DNA of 64,000 bases from Brugia malayi (lineage: Eukaryota; Nematoda; Chromadorea; Rhabditida; Onchocercidae). The stretch is taken from assembly GCF_000002995.4 (NCBI RefSeq), contig NW_025062476.1, positions 2,599,001-2,663,000 on the forward strand, given 5' to 3'. Made by a program: the position numbers and the translations under genes. Below the pieces are notes generated by a model. It had not been told where the DNA came from and ran no database searches. It saw nothing but the letters and a program-made list of their open reading frames with translations. Position 1 is the stretch's first letter. Each line of letters starts with the position of its first letter. Shown here piece after piece: positions 23,944 to 36,400 of this stretch.

Positions 23944-26900
23944 TCGATCCACGTGTAAAGGTCTATCTGATACGTCATCATCAGCGAATTTGATATCATC
24001 ATTTGTTGGCTCAAAAGTTGAATTAATGTTACAAGGTGTCAATACGTTTTGCTCGTCATTTGAATCTGTTTTCATCATTCCAAATATTAAACCAAAACGA
24101 ATAAATGATTCGATTTGCATTAAACCACTGTTGAAACCACGACGTACGTCCATTGCACGTGCCATCTACAATTTTAAAAGTTAGTATTTTTAGGTAAGTC
24201 AAATTGAAAATAATTCTAAGAGTAATATTTTAATGACTTTGATAATTAAATTCAAAATTTTAAGTAACAAATAACTCATCAAAAAGTTTAATAATAATCA
24301 TATTTCATATAAAAAATACATTTTTGAAATGCCAATTTTTCCTTTACCTTTTAAAATTTTTGATTTACTTTAAAGTATCTTTATTCATGTTATCTTATTT
24401 CTTGTTTTTTCTCAATAAAATAATACATAAAATATCTTATAAAATTTTCTTAATGAAAAACAAAAAAAAAAACAAAAACAAAATATTTTGCTTTTTCAAA
24501 ATTTTTTTAAATTAAAAAAAAAAAAGTACAGAAATTGAAATAAACCTTATAAAATTTTCGAGTGATTTTTCTTGCCTTACTAACATGACGACCCATATAA
24601 TGAATATGATTAATTATTTCAGCAGCCAATACCTCTACTGCTATTGTTACTAGTATTACACCAATTATAATATATAAAATGAGATATGGCACAGGAACTG
24701 GTGGCTAAATTAAATTTCATTACAAAATTTATTTTCATTTCAAATTGATTATGACTCAGAGTTTGATCAGAATTTTTGTAACAGTTTAAAATGTTTGTGT
24801 TCAAATAATTGTAAATTAATTGTAAATTCAAATAATTGAATTAATTAGTTCTAAATTCAAATTGTTGAGTAAATTAATTGTAAATTCAAATAATTGAATT
24901 AATTAATTCCAAATTCAAATAGTTGAGTAAATTAATTGCAAATTCAAATAATTCAAACAATTATAAATTAATGAAACATATGATGCAATATTCTTAATTA
25001 TCATTAACAAATTTTGCATAATTAACGATTTTGTTTATGTTTTCGATCAATTACAACTGATCAAAGCATTGCAAATTATATTAATTATATTTTTTTAGTA
25101 CTACACCGATTTCTAATTTTAGAGTTTTGTTTATTTTTTGCTCCAAAAAATTGCCAAATAATGGCTATAAAAAAACATTTTTATGCATTTTATTATGCTC
25201 ACTAATCCGTAGAGAAAATATGAAAATCAGTGAAGTGAAAAGTGTCAAGCATTCTTGAAAGCTTTGTCGCATTTACTTCGAGAATATGTCGTGATTACAG
25301 TTAGGTTGACAAATCAAAGATTTAGCAATTACGCTTCATCTTTTAGTGATTTTTTCCGGTGAGAAAAAAAAAAATTATAGCTAATTCAGGTGAAAGGAAT
25401 TATTCGAGATGTATTCAGTAAAAAGAAAAAATGGAATGCTAAAAATTTTCCGGAAATATCAAAACATAGCATTTTACGCTTTCAAATTATTTAACAGTTG
25501 TAAAAAGAGTAACTTAATATCCGGAATGAACATACGGAAAGCTTAGCATTGCTTTCTTGTGGAAAAAATTGTAGAATTTTTTTTTCCAATACTAAGATTT
25601 CTTGATTTTTTGTTGACAAACAGTGACAACAAATATTTGTATCTTATATATATTTATATGGAAAATTATAATATATTTAAAATACAAAATAGAAATTGCT
25701 AGCGACTAGTTTACATTTTATAAAATGTGCAAATAAATAATTTTTTTAAAAAAAAAAAGGATAAGAAACTTGCTTCTGTATCACCGTAACCGATTGTAAA
25801 AACGGATGTGATGGAGAAGTATGTCGCTTCAAGGTAAGTAATTCGGGCAAACAATGAAAATAGCAAAGCTCCAATAAATAAATAAATTATCAGAAATCCA
25901 AGAAAACATAAACCTGTTACTGACTGCAATATGCATACTTTTATAAATTTGAAAGCAACGTTGGTCATTGGTCATTGGTCACCGATCACTGGTCAATTGA
26001 AGAAATATTAGTTTTTTCATAACTTTATAAAGCATGCAATTAACATTAATATTGCGCTTAAGTTTACTTTATTGTTTATAAAAACAATGCGCTTATTGCA
26101 TATGTTTTCTTATGCTAATTAAGTATGATTAAATTGATGTAAAAAAAAAAAAATTAAATTGTTTAAATTAAATTAATATAATAAGTGAATACCTCAGGAA
26201 GAAAGCGCATGAAATAAAAACTAATAAATTTACCAATATCACTTATTGTAACAAGTACCAATGGTGCACCAATAAGAGCATAAATAATAACAATAAATCG
26301 TCCTACCTTAGAAATTGGTGTAACAAAACCATAACCTAAACATTTATTGTTAAATGTTTACAGTTACAATAATATATATTCATTTAGCTAGCTATCAAAT
26401 AAATAAATTTGTTCAGTTATTATTGATGAAAATTAATTGTTGAATTTTTAATAATTTAATTTTAAATCAAAAAAAAAACAAAATTACTATTTAATAACAA
26501 ATAAAATGTTTATTTATTCTTACCAACAGGAATAACAGTAGTAGCAGCAAAGAGTATAGATGAAGCTATAGTCCATTGATCTTCCTTTAATCTATCATTT
26601 AAATAATATGCTTCAAATACTCGAGCTGCCTAAAAGTTATAATATAATTCATTTTTTTTTTTTTAAATTCATAATTAATTATATTCAATTATTAGCAGTA
26701 ACAATCATAATGAAATTTACTTTGCTTAAACTTTCATTACTTTTGTTATTATGATATGTTAAATAATATGCAATAATTGAAATTTTTAATAATTCTAACT
26801 TTTCACATTATCCTTAGTCGTTGTTTTTTCCTAATTTTGCATTATACTTCAAAAACTTTAATTCTAAAATCAATTGAATTTAAAAAAATTTTAATTTCTA

Positions 26901-28180
26901 GAATAATCAAAGGAGTAATATTCAATTATTCATGAATAAAGTGAAATGCTAAGGTAATTTCTTGACTTCCAATCATATGGAATCTTTGATTTTGTTTATT
27001 TTCAATTGTTAATTAAGCCATCAATTAATTTTGTTCATCCATTTATGACTATTTTCTTTTTTTTGCTTAAAATTATGACAGATAATTCAGAAGTTGAATT
27101 TACTTCGCTCTAAAAATTATTGAAAAATGGAAGATCAATGATTTTACTCAAAGATAACTTTCAAACAATTAAGTATAATTAGTTATTTGTTAGCTACACT
27201 ATTCTTTGATCTTATTTGTATAGCTTTAAATATCTTTTAAAATGCTAGTAAAAAGCATATGATAATTCATTAATATAGCTATCCATTTAAATAATTTGCT
27301 AAAAAATGAAAACTTTTTAGCAAAATTCAGAAAATATCAAATTCTAACTTTAAAATTATATTTCATTTCAAATAAAAACGAATGCATTCAATAATTCAAC
27401 AATTTCATTATTTTTTTTTTTTTTTTATAACGAAATTTTAATAAAATAGTTGCAAAAAAAAATTGAGTATATAAAAGATTTACAAAATCTCCAAAAATTC
27501 AAATATTAAACAATTTAAAAAAAAAAATTAAATTTTAAAATTAAATTTTTCTTTAAAGAATTTAAAATTACTTGTGAATCTTTGTAGAAATCAAACAATT
27601 CCTCAATGTAATTAGCACTTATAATATATAAATCATTTTCTGTCAAATTATCCGCTACCACTGCATGCAGAAATTTCTGCAATTTTAATTTTTCATCAGC
27701 TTTGAATGCATTTGTAATTTTTATTAAAATATTAAAATTTTAAAAAAGCTAATTTTTAAGTAATTTTAAAATTACATCTGCTTAATAACATTAATAACTG
27801 AAAAATGTTAACAATTTTAGAATAAAGTTTATTGAGTAAAATTAGAGAATTTCATACAAATTTACATACAGATTTAATTTTTTCATAAGTTTTAAGATGA
27901 TATTGACGTGATCTAATTTCGATCGGTCGTTCAACATACAAAAATAAAATTGCACCAATGCAAACATAAGTTATTGTACCACTAATAATACCAATGTGTA
28001 CAGCTGCAGCACGAAGCTACAAAAAATTAATTTTCCAATTTGTTACAATCATAAAGAAAAATTTTCAAAAAAAAAAAATCTGAGAAATACAATTATAATT
28101 TAAATATCTCAAAATTTCTTAATTTATTTGTATATTATTTGAGTATAAATGTTACATACCTTTTGAGAATGAGTTCGCAT
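23923..28180 (-). CDS. Two-pore-domain (TWK/K2P) potassium channel subunit
   Basis: There are eight exons: 28180..28160, 28016..27870, 27676..27572, 26629..26524, 26335..26193, 25923..25774, 24704..24546 and 24165..23923, giving 357 aa. The order is short cytosolic start, TM1 (about 12-34), extracellular cap with an N-glycosylation sequon NLT (66-68), pore 1 with filter PVGYG (125-129), TM2 with YALIGAPL (145-152), TM3 (179-200), pore 2 with filter TIGYGD (217-222), TM4 (about 231-250) and a ~100-residue cytosolic tail. Two pores and four TM segments identify a K2P leak channel; which worm TWK it matches cannot be decided by eye. Two points are odd. Pore 1 has Pro where most channels have Thr. 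The TM3/TM4 intron seems to use a GC donor (GAA|GCAAGT). A non-coding 5' exon may exist further upstream. Confidence 0.87.
24812..24960. repeat. 58-bp tandem repeat in a K2P intron
   Basis: About 2.6 copies starting at 24812, 24870 and 24928, each opening with TAAATTAATTG and containing AAATTCAAATAATTGAATTA. It lies in the intron before the TM4 exon. Confidence 0.8.
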
Positions 28181-28530
28181 CGATCTCAAATTCAATGCTT
28201 TTGCAGTAATATTAAATCAAAGAAGCATTTCCATAAATCATAAATCTTTTTTTCAAATAGTTATGAGACTAATTAATTACTTTAATTAAGTAGACAACCA
28301 ATAATATATATATGTATTTAATTATGTGTTCATTTCACTGAAAAAAAAAAAGAATTCAAATCCATTTAAATCTCATTACAACAAAGCAAATAATGATATA
28401 ATCAATGGATATATCTAAAATGATAATCATTTGATAAAAGAATGATAACAGAAACGTTAGCAACGATAATATTAGCAACTAACTCTGACTAATAATCAAG
28501 CTGGAATGTTTAAAATTGATAGATTGAATC

Positions 28531-28574
28531 CATTACAAAGAATTGATTAATTAGTTAATTAATTAATTAATCTT
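28531..28574 (+). repeat. 44-bp direct repeat, copy 1
   Basis: CATTACAAAGAATTGATTAA followed by TTAGTTAATTAATTAATTAATCTT. The same 44 bases recur at 29350-29393 with no difference seen. Confidence 0.9.
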
Positions 28575-29349
28575 GATAGATTGAATTTAATAAACTGGTG
28601 AATCATACAAATTCTCAGAGCTACGGTCTAATGATGGTAACTCAGTTACTGATACCAGGTGCTTATGACATTTTGCTGGATTCTATTTGTAAAATCGAAT
28701 TAGATGAATTTTGCCGAGTTCTCGAGATTCTCGAAGAGAAACTCAGTTACTATTACTGATACTCTCATCGATTCCTATTTTGAAAGGAATTTTCATAAGC
28801 AAAAAGTTTTGAAAACAAATGGATCTGAATTTGCGTTCAATGATGAAAACAATTAATTCGCAAAGCTTTTGATGAAAAAAGAATTAGTGAGAGAGTAGAA
28901 AAGGAAATACAATTTCAAAGGCTTAATTGTTTGGATGAATTTCAGGACAGATATTTTTTAGGAATATCAACAACAATAATTAGAAACAATGAATTTGGGA
29001 GCAATCTTATGCTTTTAATATGAGTAGTGAAAAGAGCCAAGACAGAATTGAATAGGCTAATTTATCAATTAGCTATTCTGCTTATAATTTAAAATTAAGG
29101 AATTTATAGTAAAAGTAAAGTTTTTACGTAAAAAAAGCTTTTTGTTTATATCAGTTAGACTTGAGCTAAAGATAAATTACAGTTCCCAGAATATACCTTA
29201 AAGAAATCCTTTGATATTTTGATTGAATTTAGAGTCTTTGTCAATATCCATTATTAAAGCAGTACTTATAGCACAACCATGAAGATAAGATATTACTTGT
29301 TTAACTCATTTCATTGATTAGCTATAAAATGATAGCAATGATTTCCTTT

Positions 29350-29393
29350 CATTACAAAGAATTGATTAATTAGTTAATTAATTAATTAATCTT
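29350..29393 (+). repeat. 44-bp direct repeat, copy 2
   Basis: Identical to 28531-28574, 819 bases away. The bases immediately outside the two copies differ. Confidence 0.9.
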
Positions 29394-29892
29394 ATCTCTT
29401 TAGGTATGGTTTTTCTTTTTTCTAATTAGTATTCGCTATGGGAATTTGATTTTTTTTTTTTTTTTTTTTCGAGAAGCAAAGTTATGGAAGCGTCAACGAA
29501 ATGTCATAGTTTGGATTTATAAATTAGCTTTAGAGATGAATGTTAGTTTGTTGATAAATTAATTTAAAGAAAATGATGAAAAATAAATGTACTTTTAGGT
29601 GATTAAACATGGATAATATCATTGTAATAGCAGAAGTAATTCTGGAAACCTTTAATTTATTAGTCATTGGGACAGTCTCTTCCAGAATGTTCTCGACAAA
29701 AACTGATTAATAATAATAATAAAAAATTAAACAGCGACAGGTAAGAATGTTCATTGGTATCCGTTTTATAAAAAAAGATGATAAATGAATTATAATGTAA
29801 ATAACAAAGTTTAAAAAACAAATTGTTTGGTCTTTTCATGTACGCTTCACATATTTAGATATGATAAAATCAGAATATCCATTCTTAATCAC

Positions 29893-29956
29893 CAATCAAT
29901 CAGTCAACTAATCAACCGATCAATAGATTAATCAATCAACCGATCAATCAATCAGA
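29893..29956. repeat. ATCAATCA/ACCGATCA short tandem words
   Basis: Imperfect run of CAATCAATCAGTCAACTAAT and AACCGATCAAT words over about 64 bases. Confidence 0.6.
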
Positions 29957-30253
29957 TGGTCAGAAGATTACAAATCAGTGAAGAAAAGAAATTTGCGTTG
30001 TGTAATAAATAATCCAACGTGAACAGATTGATATTTGTGTTAATCAGTGATTATTGAAGGCAATTTAAAATGATATAAATATGAGTGGTACTAATTGGCT
30101 ATGATTAAGAAGTACAACTAGAAGTATTTCATTTCCAATTTTTATTTCAAATTATCATATTTTGTATGACAGAATAAATGGGAAGCATTTTTATGTTGAA
30201 TTTAATGTTGCAAATAGGAACTTAGAATTCTGATTAATTAAATTAATCGTAAA

Positions 30254-30417
30254 ATATTAGAAATTAATTAATTTGCAATAAATTAATTAGCTAATATGAA
30301 ACAAATATTAATGAATATTTTTAGAATTTCAGGTATTAACTAATAATAGAATATTGGAAATTAATTAATTGGCAATAGATTGATTAGCTAATATGAAACA
30401 AATATTAATGAATATTG
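30254..30417. repeat. 67-bp direct repeat, two copies, 97-bp period
   Basis: Copies at 30254-30320 and 30351-30417 share TTAGCTAATATGAAACAAAT and ATTAATGAATATT and differ at only a few positions. A 30-base spacer separates them. Confidence 0.88.
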
Positions 30418-32838
30418 TGATACCTGTCGATCAATGTTCGATCAATTGCATGTTAAACTTCGTTGCACAGAGTTTTTCCGATTAATTAGTTTTATTCGAA
30501 AATGCTTTGCAAGAAAGTCGTTCAATGACAAACAAATTGACCGTTTCCGGAATATTTTCTGTTACTGCAAAGTATTACCAAAAATTATCCGAAAATTTAT
30601 TATTTTTCATCCATTTCCTCAAATTCTACATTATCAATATTAATCATCTAAATCTTCCTTTGCTAATAATTTCATTCTCAATATGAATTTACTAATCCAA
30701 AATATGAAATTCCGCTGACACTTCGACAATTTCACCTTCCGCCTGTGTCTCCTTAAAAATCTACTGCAATTATTATCGTTGCTAGGTGATATTAAATTAC
30801 AAATCAACACTATTCAAGTATTGAATTCTTACAAATCTTGAAATAATAGCAGTATTTTTTATGATAGTTCATTGAATCAATTCAAATTTCATGAAATACC
30901 ATAAAATAGCCAATAAAGATAATTGGCTAAATCATAAGCCATAATTGAATAAGGTAGTATATAATCGAGAATAAATAGTAAAGAAAACAAAAGAGGAAAT
31001 TTCTTATCATTCAAATTTAAAATTATCACTGTTGAACTGCTATTCCGCCAATGCTCCCAAATTCCAATTTAGCATTATGTTCTATTTCCAAAAATAACTT
31101 CTTTCTCAGAATATCGTGAATTCATTGAAATGTTTAAATCTTGGATAGATTCATTCCATGCGCAGATGAAAAGTGCGCTCAATGATTTTAATCAATTAGC
31201 AAATTATTTGGAGTGTTTTTAGCATGATGACCTTTGGTTTTATGAAATTCAATTTAGTAAGTAAGTAACAGAGGTGAAATATGATTAAAATGAGGAGAAA
31301 ATTAGAAAATTATTGAAATGAAGATTTAGTCCTGTTCGATTTATTGGGAAGAAATAATTGAATGGGTTTAGGAACAATTTTGATTGTATCTGAAAGTCCA
31401 TTTTATATTTTCATTAATAGAATGATGAATACTCTTTTTTCTGTAATTATTCATTTCTTTTTGATTTTAGAATTTGATTTTCTAGTTGTAAACTCTTTTT
31501 CTATCTTTTTTCATGGAATTTTTATATGATATCGCAGCAATTGCTTTATAAAATCATGAAAAATGCTCGCTAAAATGATTAGTGACCAGTAACTAGCATT
31601 GCTTTTAAATTTATAAAAGCAACAAATTTATGTTTCATCGATGTTTGACAATGTCTCGACTACTTATCTTGAAATAAATACTTTTCCAATTACCTTGACC
31701 ACGGTGACTGATTTTTTCTATTTATCAAAGCTTAAATTCAGACTAAACTAAAAAATTTAATTCAAACTTATCATGAAATCTTTATCAAAAACTTCTCATT
31801 TGCCAAAAAATCCAAAAAAAAAGATTGAAAAGTATAGTTGCGAAAATTCGATTAAAAGCCATATAATCCATTTCGAACTTTTCAATAATACGGAAATTAA
31901 CATAACATCATATTTGATAGTTAATTCTGAATATAGCTACATGTGTTAGTTCTAAGCTAGCATGTATCATTTTTTGAAGTTTAATTCCAAAACTAATAAA
32001 AAGTTCCCCAATGTTTTAATGTATTTTTGCTTATGCTACATGTAAACAATAAACAAACTAACTTGTAAATAAAAATTATATGAAATAATTTAGTTGAAAT
32101 TGAAGGAACATTATTTGTATATTAACTGCTGGTACAGTGTTGAAATATTTTCTAAGGTTAAATTTGACAAAAATAAGGTAGTGGTTGATAGATCTTTTGA
32201 AAGGAAAAAAAAATGAAATTATTGTTGTTTTCTTTGGCTCTGCAAAATTTATAACAAAATAATGTACAAAAAAAAAAGCAATTCAAAAGTTAAAAATTCC
32301 AAAGTTTTGCTAATAATTTGTATAATACATTTACTTATTAACTTTTATGCACATAAGCACTAGCATTACTTACTCAATTATACTTGTTATTACTGCTTTA
32401 ATTACTTTAATTCCATTAACCTTCTCAGAGACAATGGACCACCAATCAAACCACCTGGTTTGTATATTCAATTCAAACCAATACACAGGTATTGTCTATG
32501 CATTGTTGTAAGTCTCTTTTTCTCTCGTAACCATTCGTTATCATTTATTCACTCACTTTCTTGTAAAATCTTATCAATCTTTATTTCATCTTAATTTCAC
32601 GTGCTATTTCTTCTTATCCATTTTCTTTGCCATTATTATTTATTTTCCTTTAAAAATATATCTTAAAGTTTTCATAACAATGTGTAAATGTACTGCGCTT
32701 TCATAGATTGTAGAAATAAATGGCTTTACTAATTTAATCTGTTTTTTATTTTAGATTTAATAAGTAGAAACATTCCAAGTAATATCAAATTTTAAACTAT
32801 AAGATCCTAGAGATTTATTATTCAGACATCCAAATATA

Positions 32839-32930
32839 TTTTACTTATGCTATATTATGTGAATTTGATCAAGTAACCATTGAATTGCTCGAAAGTATAT
32901 TATTAGATTGATGTGATATATCACACGTTA
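32839..32930. repeat. Dispersed ~90-bp repeat, copy 1
   Basis: Contains TTTACTTATGCTATATTATG, GAATTTGATCAAGTAAC and CGAAAGTATATTATTAGATT. It matches 33280-33412 imperfectly and lies just upstream of the PUS3 start. Confidence 0.75.
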
Positions 32931-33087
32931 TTTTAAAAATTTAATAAAACAATCAAGTGGGTGAATAATGAGGAAAGCAGAAAGACAAGCATTTAAATCT
33001 TCAGCTAAAAAATTGAAATGAACTATTCTGTTATCTCTTCCCAGTAGTTAACTAGCACTTTCATACTTTTAGATTGCAGCTAACGAT

Positions 33088-35781
33088 ATGGATGAAGCAA
33101 CAAACATTGGTTCTTTATCGAACAATAAAAAAGTGAAGAAAAAACGTGAATTTGATTTTTCGCAGCATCCAAAACGACGGATTGCTCTAATGTTTATGTA
33201 CTTTGGTTGGGAATATAATGGACTGGTTGAACAGCGAGAAATTGCTAGAACTGTAAGTTGTATTTCCTTTGCTGAAGACATTTACTTATGCTGAATTATG
33301 TGAGTTTGATCAAATAACACTGAATTGCTATTTCTGTCAATTTATAATGACAGTTCATGAAGTTCGAAAGTATATTATTTGATTAATTTGATATATCATA
33401 AGTCATCATTGAAAAAATGATTGTGTTTGCGGTGCTGTTAGACCAGTCGTCGCTTGATTATTTTAATCTTGTTATTTTTTAATCTTCTGTAGGGTATCGT
33501 TAGTTAGTAAAGTAGATCCGGAAGACTTTATGTGCTTTCAATTTTTTTAATTCTCACTTTTTAGTGTTTGTTCTTAGTGGCGCATGATTAACCTTGCTGT
33601 TATATATTTACTTAATATTAAAATAGACAAATCAAACCTTCCAGATGAAATTGTGTCTATTTTCGATTTGCAGAAAATGTCATAATAATGTGTGAGAAAG
33701 TTTAGAAATATTTAATTCAAAGTTTACAGGTTGAGGAAGAAATGAGGAAGGCTTTGATAAAGACAAAACTCGTCGAAAATTGGGAAAACTGCAGTTGGAA
33801 TCGAAGTGGTCGGACTGATAAGGGAGTATCTGCTTTTAAACAGGTTGCTTCTGTCATTGTAAGGTTTGTTTCTGTTATTTTTTTAATAGTAGAGTTCAGC
33901 CTCCAAATTATTTGATCCCTTATTTCAGTAACAAGTTTTTTTTTCGATCTTGCCTTAGTTCAGAAAAAAGATAAAATGATTTGTCATACATTAATTTGCC
34001 TGTTTATTCTCCAAATTTAAGGTCCAATGAACCGGAAGGCGAAGGTGTTTTCTGGCCTAATGTCGCTCATGCATCTTCTGAAACTGCTATGAAAGGAGAA
34101 CTTCAGTACGTAAAAATGTTAAATAGTACATTACCAACTAATATTCGGGTGTTAGCTTGGGCTCCAGTTCCTCGAAATTTCAGCGCCAGATATAATTGCA
34201 CCCAGCGTACTTACACGTATGCTTTTCCAAGAACCAATTTTAATATTGAGGTTATTTTTTAAAAAACTTTCGAGCAATATCATTTTTGATTCGTATAATG
34301 ATTCATTTAATTAGGTCAGTTTTTCGAATTAAAATCTTTGTGATTTTTCCTTGACTCAGTTACTTCTATTTTTTAAAACAATTTGTAAAATTTTCAGATA
34401 TATATTTCTGAAATTTTTAGTGAGACTTAGGTTTTTTCTTATTTATAGTTTGTAGGCAATGCGGCAAGCTTGTCAATTTCTTGTTGGCGAACACGATTTT
34501 CGTAATTTCTGTCGCATCGATATGAACAAGAAACGAGTGGAAATGAATTATATTCGCACCATCACCTATGCTGATATATCATTCATATCGTATAGTTTTA
34601 ATGGTCTTTGGAATAAGAAAGGAACTATTTAAAGATTAGTGTGCAAACATAAGACATATTCAGAGTTCATTTTATTTTTCTGGTTTTTGATTTTTGCATT
34701 AAGAATAACAAATTTAGAAGTAAGAATTCTTTTTTAAGAAATAATTCAATGTCATCATCGATGAGGCTAAACGATAAAGCTACTCATTATGAGTTCCTAC
34801 AACTTACTATCAAGGGAAAAGGTTTTCTTTGGCATCAGATTCGCTGTATAATGGCTTTGCTTTGTGAAATTGGCCTCGGTAATGAGAAACCAGATGTAAG
34901 TCTTGGTTTAATAATATTTTGAAAGCAGTAAAAAGGAACCGTGAGTTTTAATCAGTAATCATTTATAAAAACCTTATTTTATGCTGTTGGCTTTAAAAAT
35001 GACCGGATGTAAACGGTAGTTAAATACAAAAGTTGAACAGTTATGCAATAGTGTTATTTTCTCAACTCTGTTTGCAGATTATCACTGAACTTCTCGATAT
35101 CAGACTTATGCCGTCAAAACCAATTTATGGATTAGCTCCGGCATTTCCGTTATGTTTATTTGATTGCTCATATGAAGGTTCGGAGCTTCCTTGGAGATGG
35201 GATATTAATTCACTGAAATCTATCAGAAAACTTGTCCTGAAAACCTGGGCTCATTACCAGTCTCTGTAGGTTTTCATCACAATTATTTGTTTTATTTCCA
35301 ATACTTCATTAGCTTTGATAAATACTACAAGAAACATTATAAATCTTTCCTTGCACAGTGCTTGTTGTATTTGACACCTGCAAGCAGTTCATAGTGCTGC
35401 TATTTACTATAACAATAAACTGTGCAAGAACGATATAAATCGCTTCAGATCAATGATTGGTTTTCTTTTATTTCCAAAGTTGAAGAAAACTGACATACAT
35501 TTGGGCGGAAAATCAAAAGCTATAGAAGTGGCTGGAATAATTTCAGGTCAGCGACATTACAAATTATGGCTGAAAGCATCGGTTTACTTGCACCAGTGTT
35601 ACAAAATGACTATAGCGGTTTAAATGACTATCTGAGGCCGAATGGAACTTCTACCAAAACATATGTACCTATTAAAAAGCGGCCTACATGTGATGCTTTG
35701 GAATTGAAGCAAGAAAAAATTCGTACAAAAATGCTAAAAGTCTTTGCTGACGGCTGCAGTAATAGTGATATTATGTCATGA
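33088..35781 (+). CDS. PUS3: tRNA pseudouridine(38/39) synthase, PUS3/Deg1 family
   Basis: There are seven exons: 33088..33252, 33730..33863, 34022..34250, 34456..34589, 34739..34895, 35078..35265 and 35547..35781, giving 413 aa. The start follows splice-acceptor-like TTTTAG and TTGCAG. Landmarks are the RRIALMFMYFGWEYNGL entry strand; the catalytic motif NRSGRTDKGVSAF with Asp85 as nucleophile; ILAWAP-like VLAWAPVPRNFSARY; TRTY-like RTYTYAFPR; GEHDFRNFCRIDM (the PUS3-type HDFRN signature, 189-193); and KGKGFLWHQIRCIM. These match PUS3 rather than PUS1 or PUSL1. The enzyme isomerises uridines 38 and 39 in the tRNA anticodon arm. Exon 4 uses the weak donor TC|GTATAG, but only this choice keeps frame into the FLWHQIR exon. 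It is the first gene of a five-gene plus-strand run. Confidence 0.93.
33280..33412. repeat. Dispersed ~90-bp repeat, copy 2 with a ~34-bp insertion
   Basis: It lies in PUS3 intron 1. It follows copy 1 as far as TGAATTGCT, then holds an extra segment with the inverted pair CTGTCA/TGACAG (33333-33352), then resumes at CGAAAGTATATTATT. Confidence 0.75.
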
Positions 35782-36400
35782 TATTAATAATTGTTATTTA
35801 TGGTAAGTATTCTTGTCTTTCACGATGCATTGCTTAACCAACAAACATTAAATACTGACGTTAATGTTATTATTGTACTTAGTAACTGTTATTTTTGTAT
35901 GGTTTATATGTTGACCAGCAACTGTTTGTAGCGGCACTTTTTTGGATTTTCAGTACGCTTTTTAACAGATTTTAAAGTATATGTGTTTAAATTACACATG
36001 TATTAGTGTTGAAATTTGCAGTTTATTTATTCCAACTTTTTATTACTAAACATGCTTCGGTTTCACACATAAAAGTTTAGAATTAAAATTAACCTTTAAT
36101 GAATCAAAATCAATTTTAGAGAAATGAACTTTATTATATTTGACAATGGTTCCAGGGAGAATTCTTCTGCATCATGTTGTTTCATGAATGTTTTTTTAAT
36201 GCTTACAAATTATCTACGTTGATAAAATATATTGCAATTTCTGCTTAGTAAAGTACGTTTCAATCGTTGTCATTTCATTAGTCAAATTTTGAAACTAAAA
36301 ATGTTATGACTAATTCTAACTTCAAATTATGTCATTTGTTTCCACTTGATTTCTTTCATTCAAGAAGTTGCAGCTGAATCAATGTTATAATTCTGGAATT
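35782..36400 (+). other. Intercistronic spacer PUS3-FNTA
   Basis: 619 bases with no exon seen. An acceptor-like TTGCAG (36368-36373) lies upstream of the FNTA start codon and could receive a spliced leader. Confidence 0.45.

Larger units (their letters stand above)
28181..33087. other. Intergenic region between divergent K2P and PUS3 genes
   Basis: Nearly 5 kb separating the minus-strand channel from the plus-strand block. No convincing exon was found. Both neighbouring genes start from here, so promoters for both should be inside. From about 28.6 kb rightwards the long A/T homopolymers of the left half become rare and the sequence texture becomes more mixed. Confidence 0.5.

Noticed and set aside
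27677..27735. Upstream extension of the third K2P exon (reading ITNAFKADEKLKLQ)
   Set aside because: The frame is open and looks protein-like, but no AG acceptor precedes it; TTGCAG at 27680-27677 gives a clean junction with exon 2. It could still be real if a distant acceptor exists.
30434..30643. 69-codon plus-strand open frame
   Set aside because: No recognisable domain, no splice context, and composition like the surrounding spacer.
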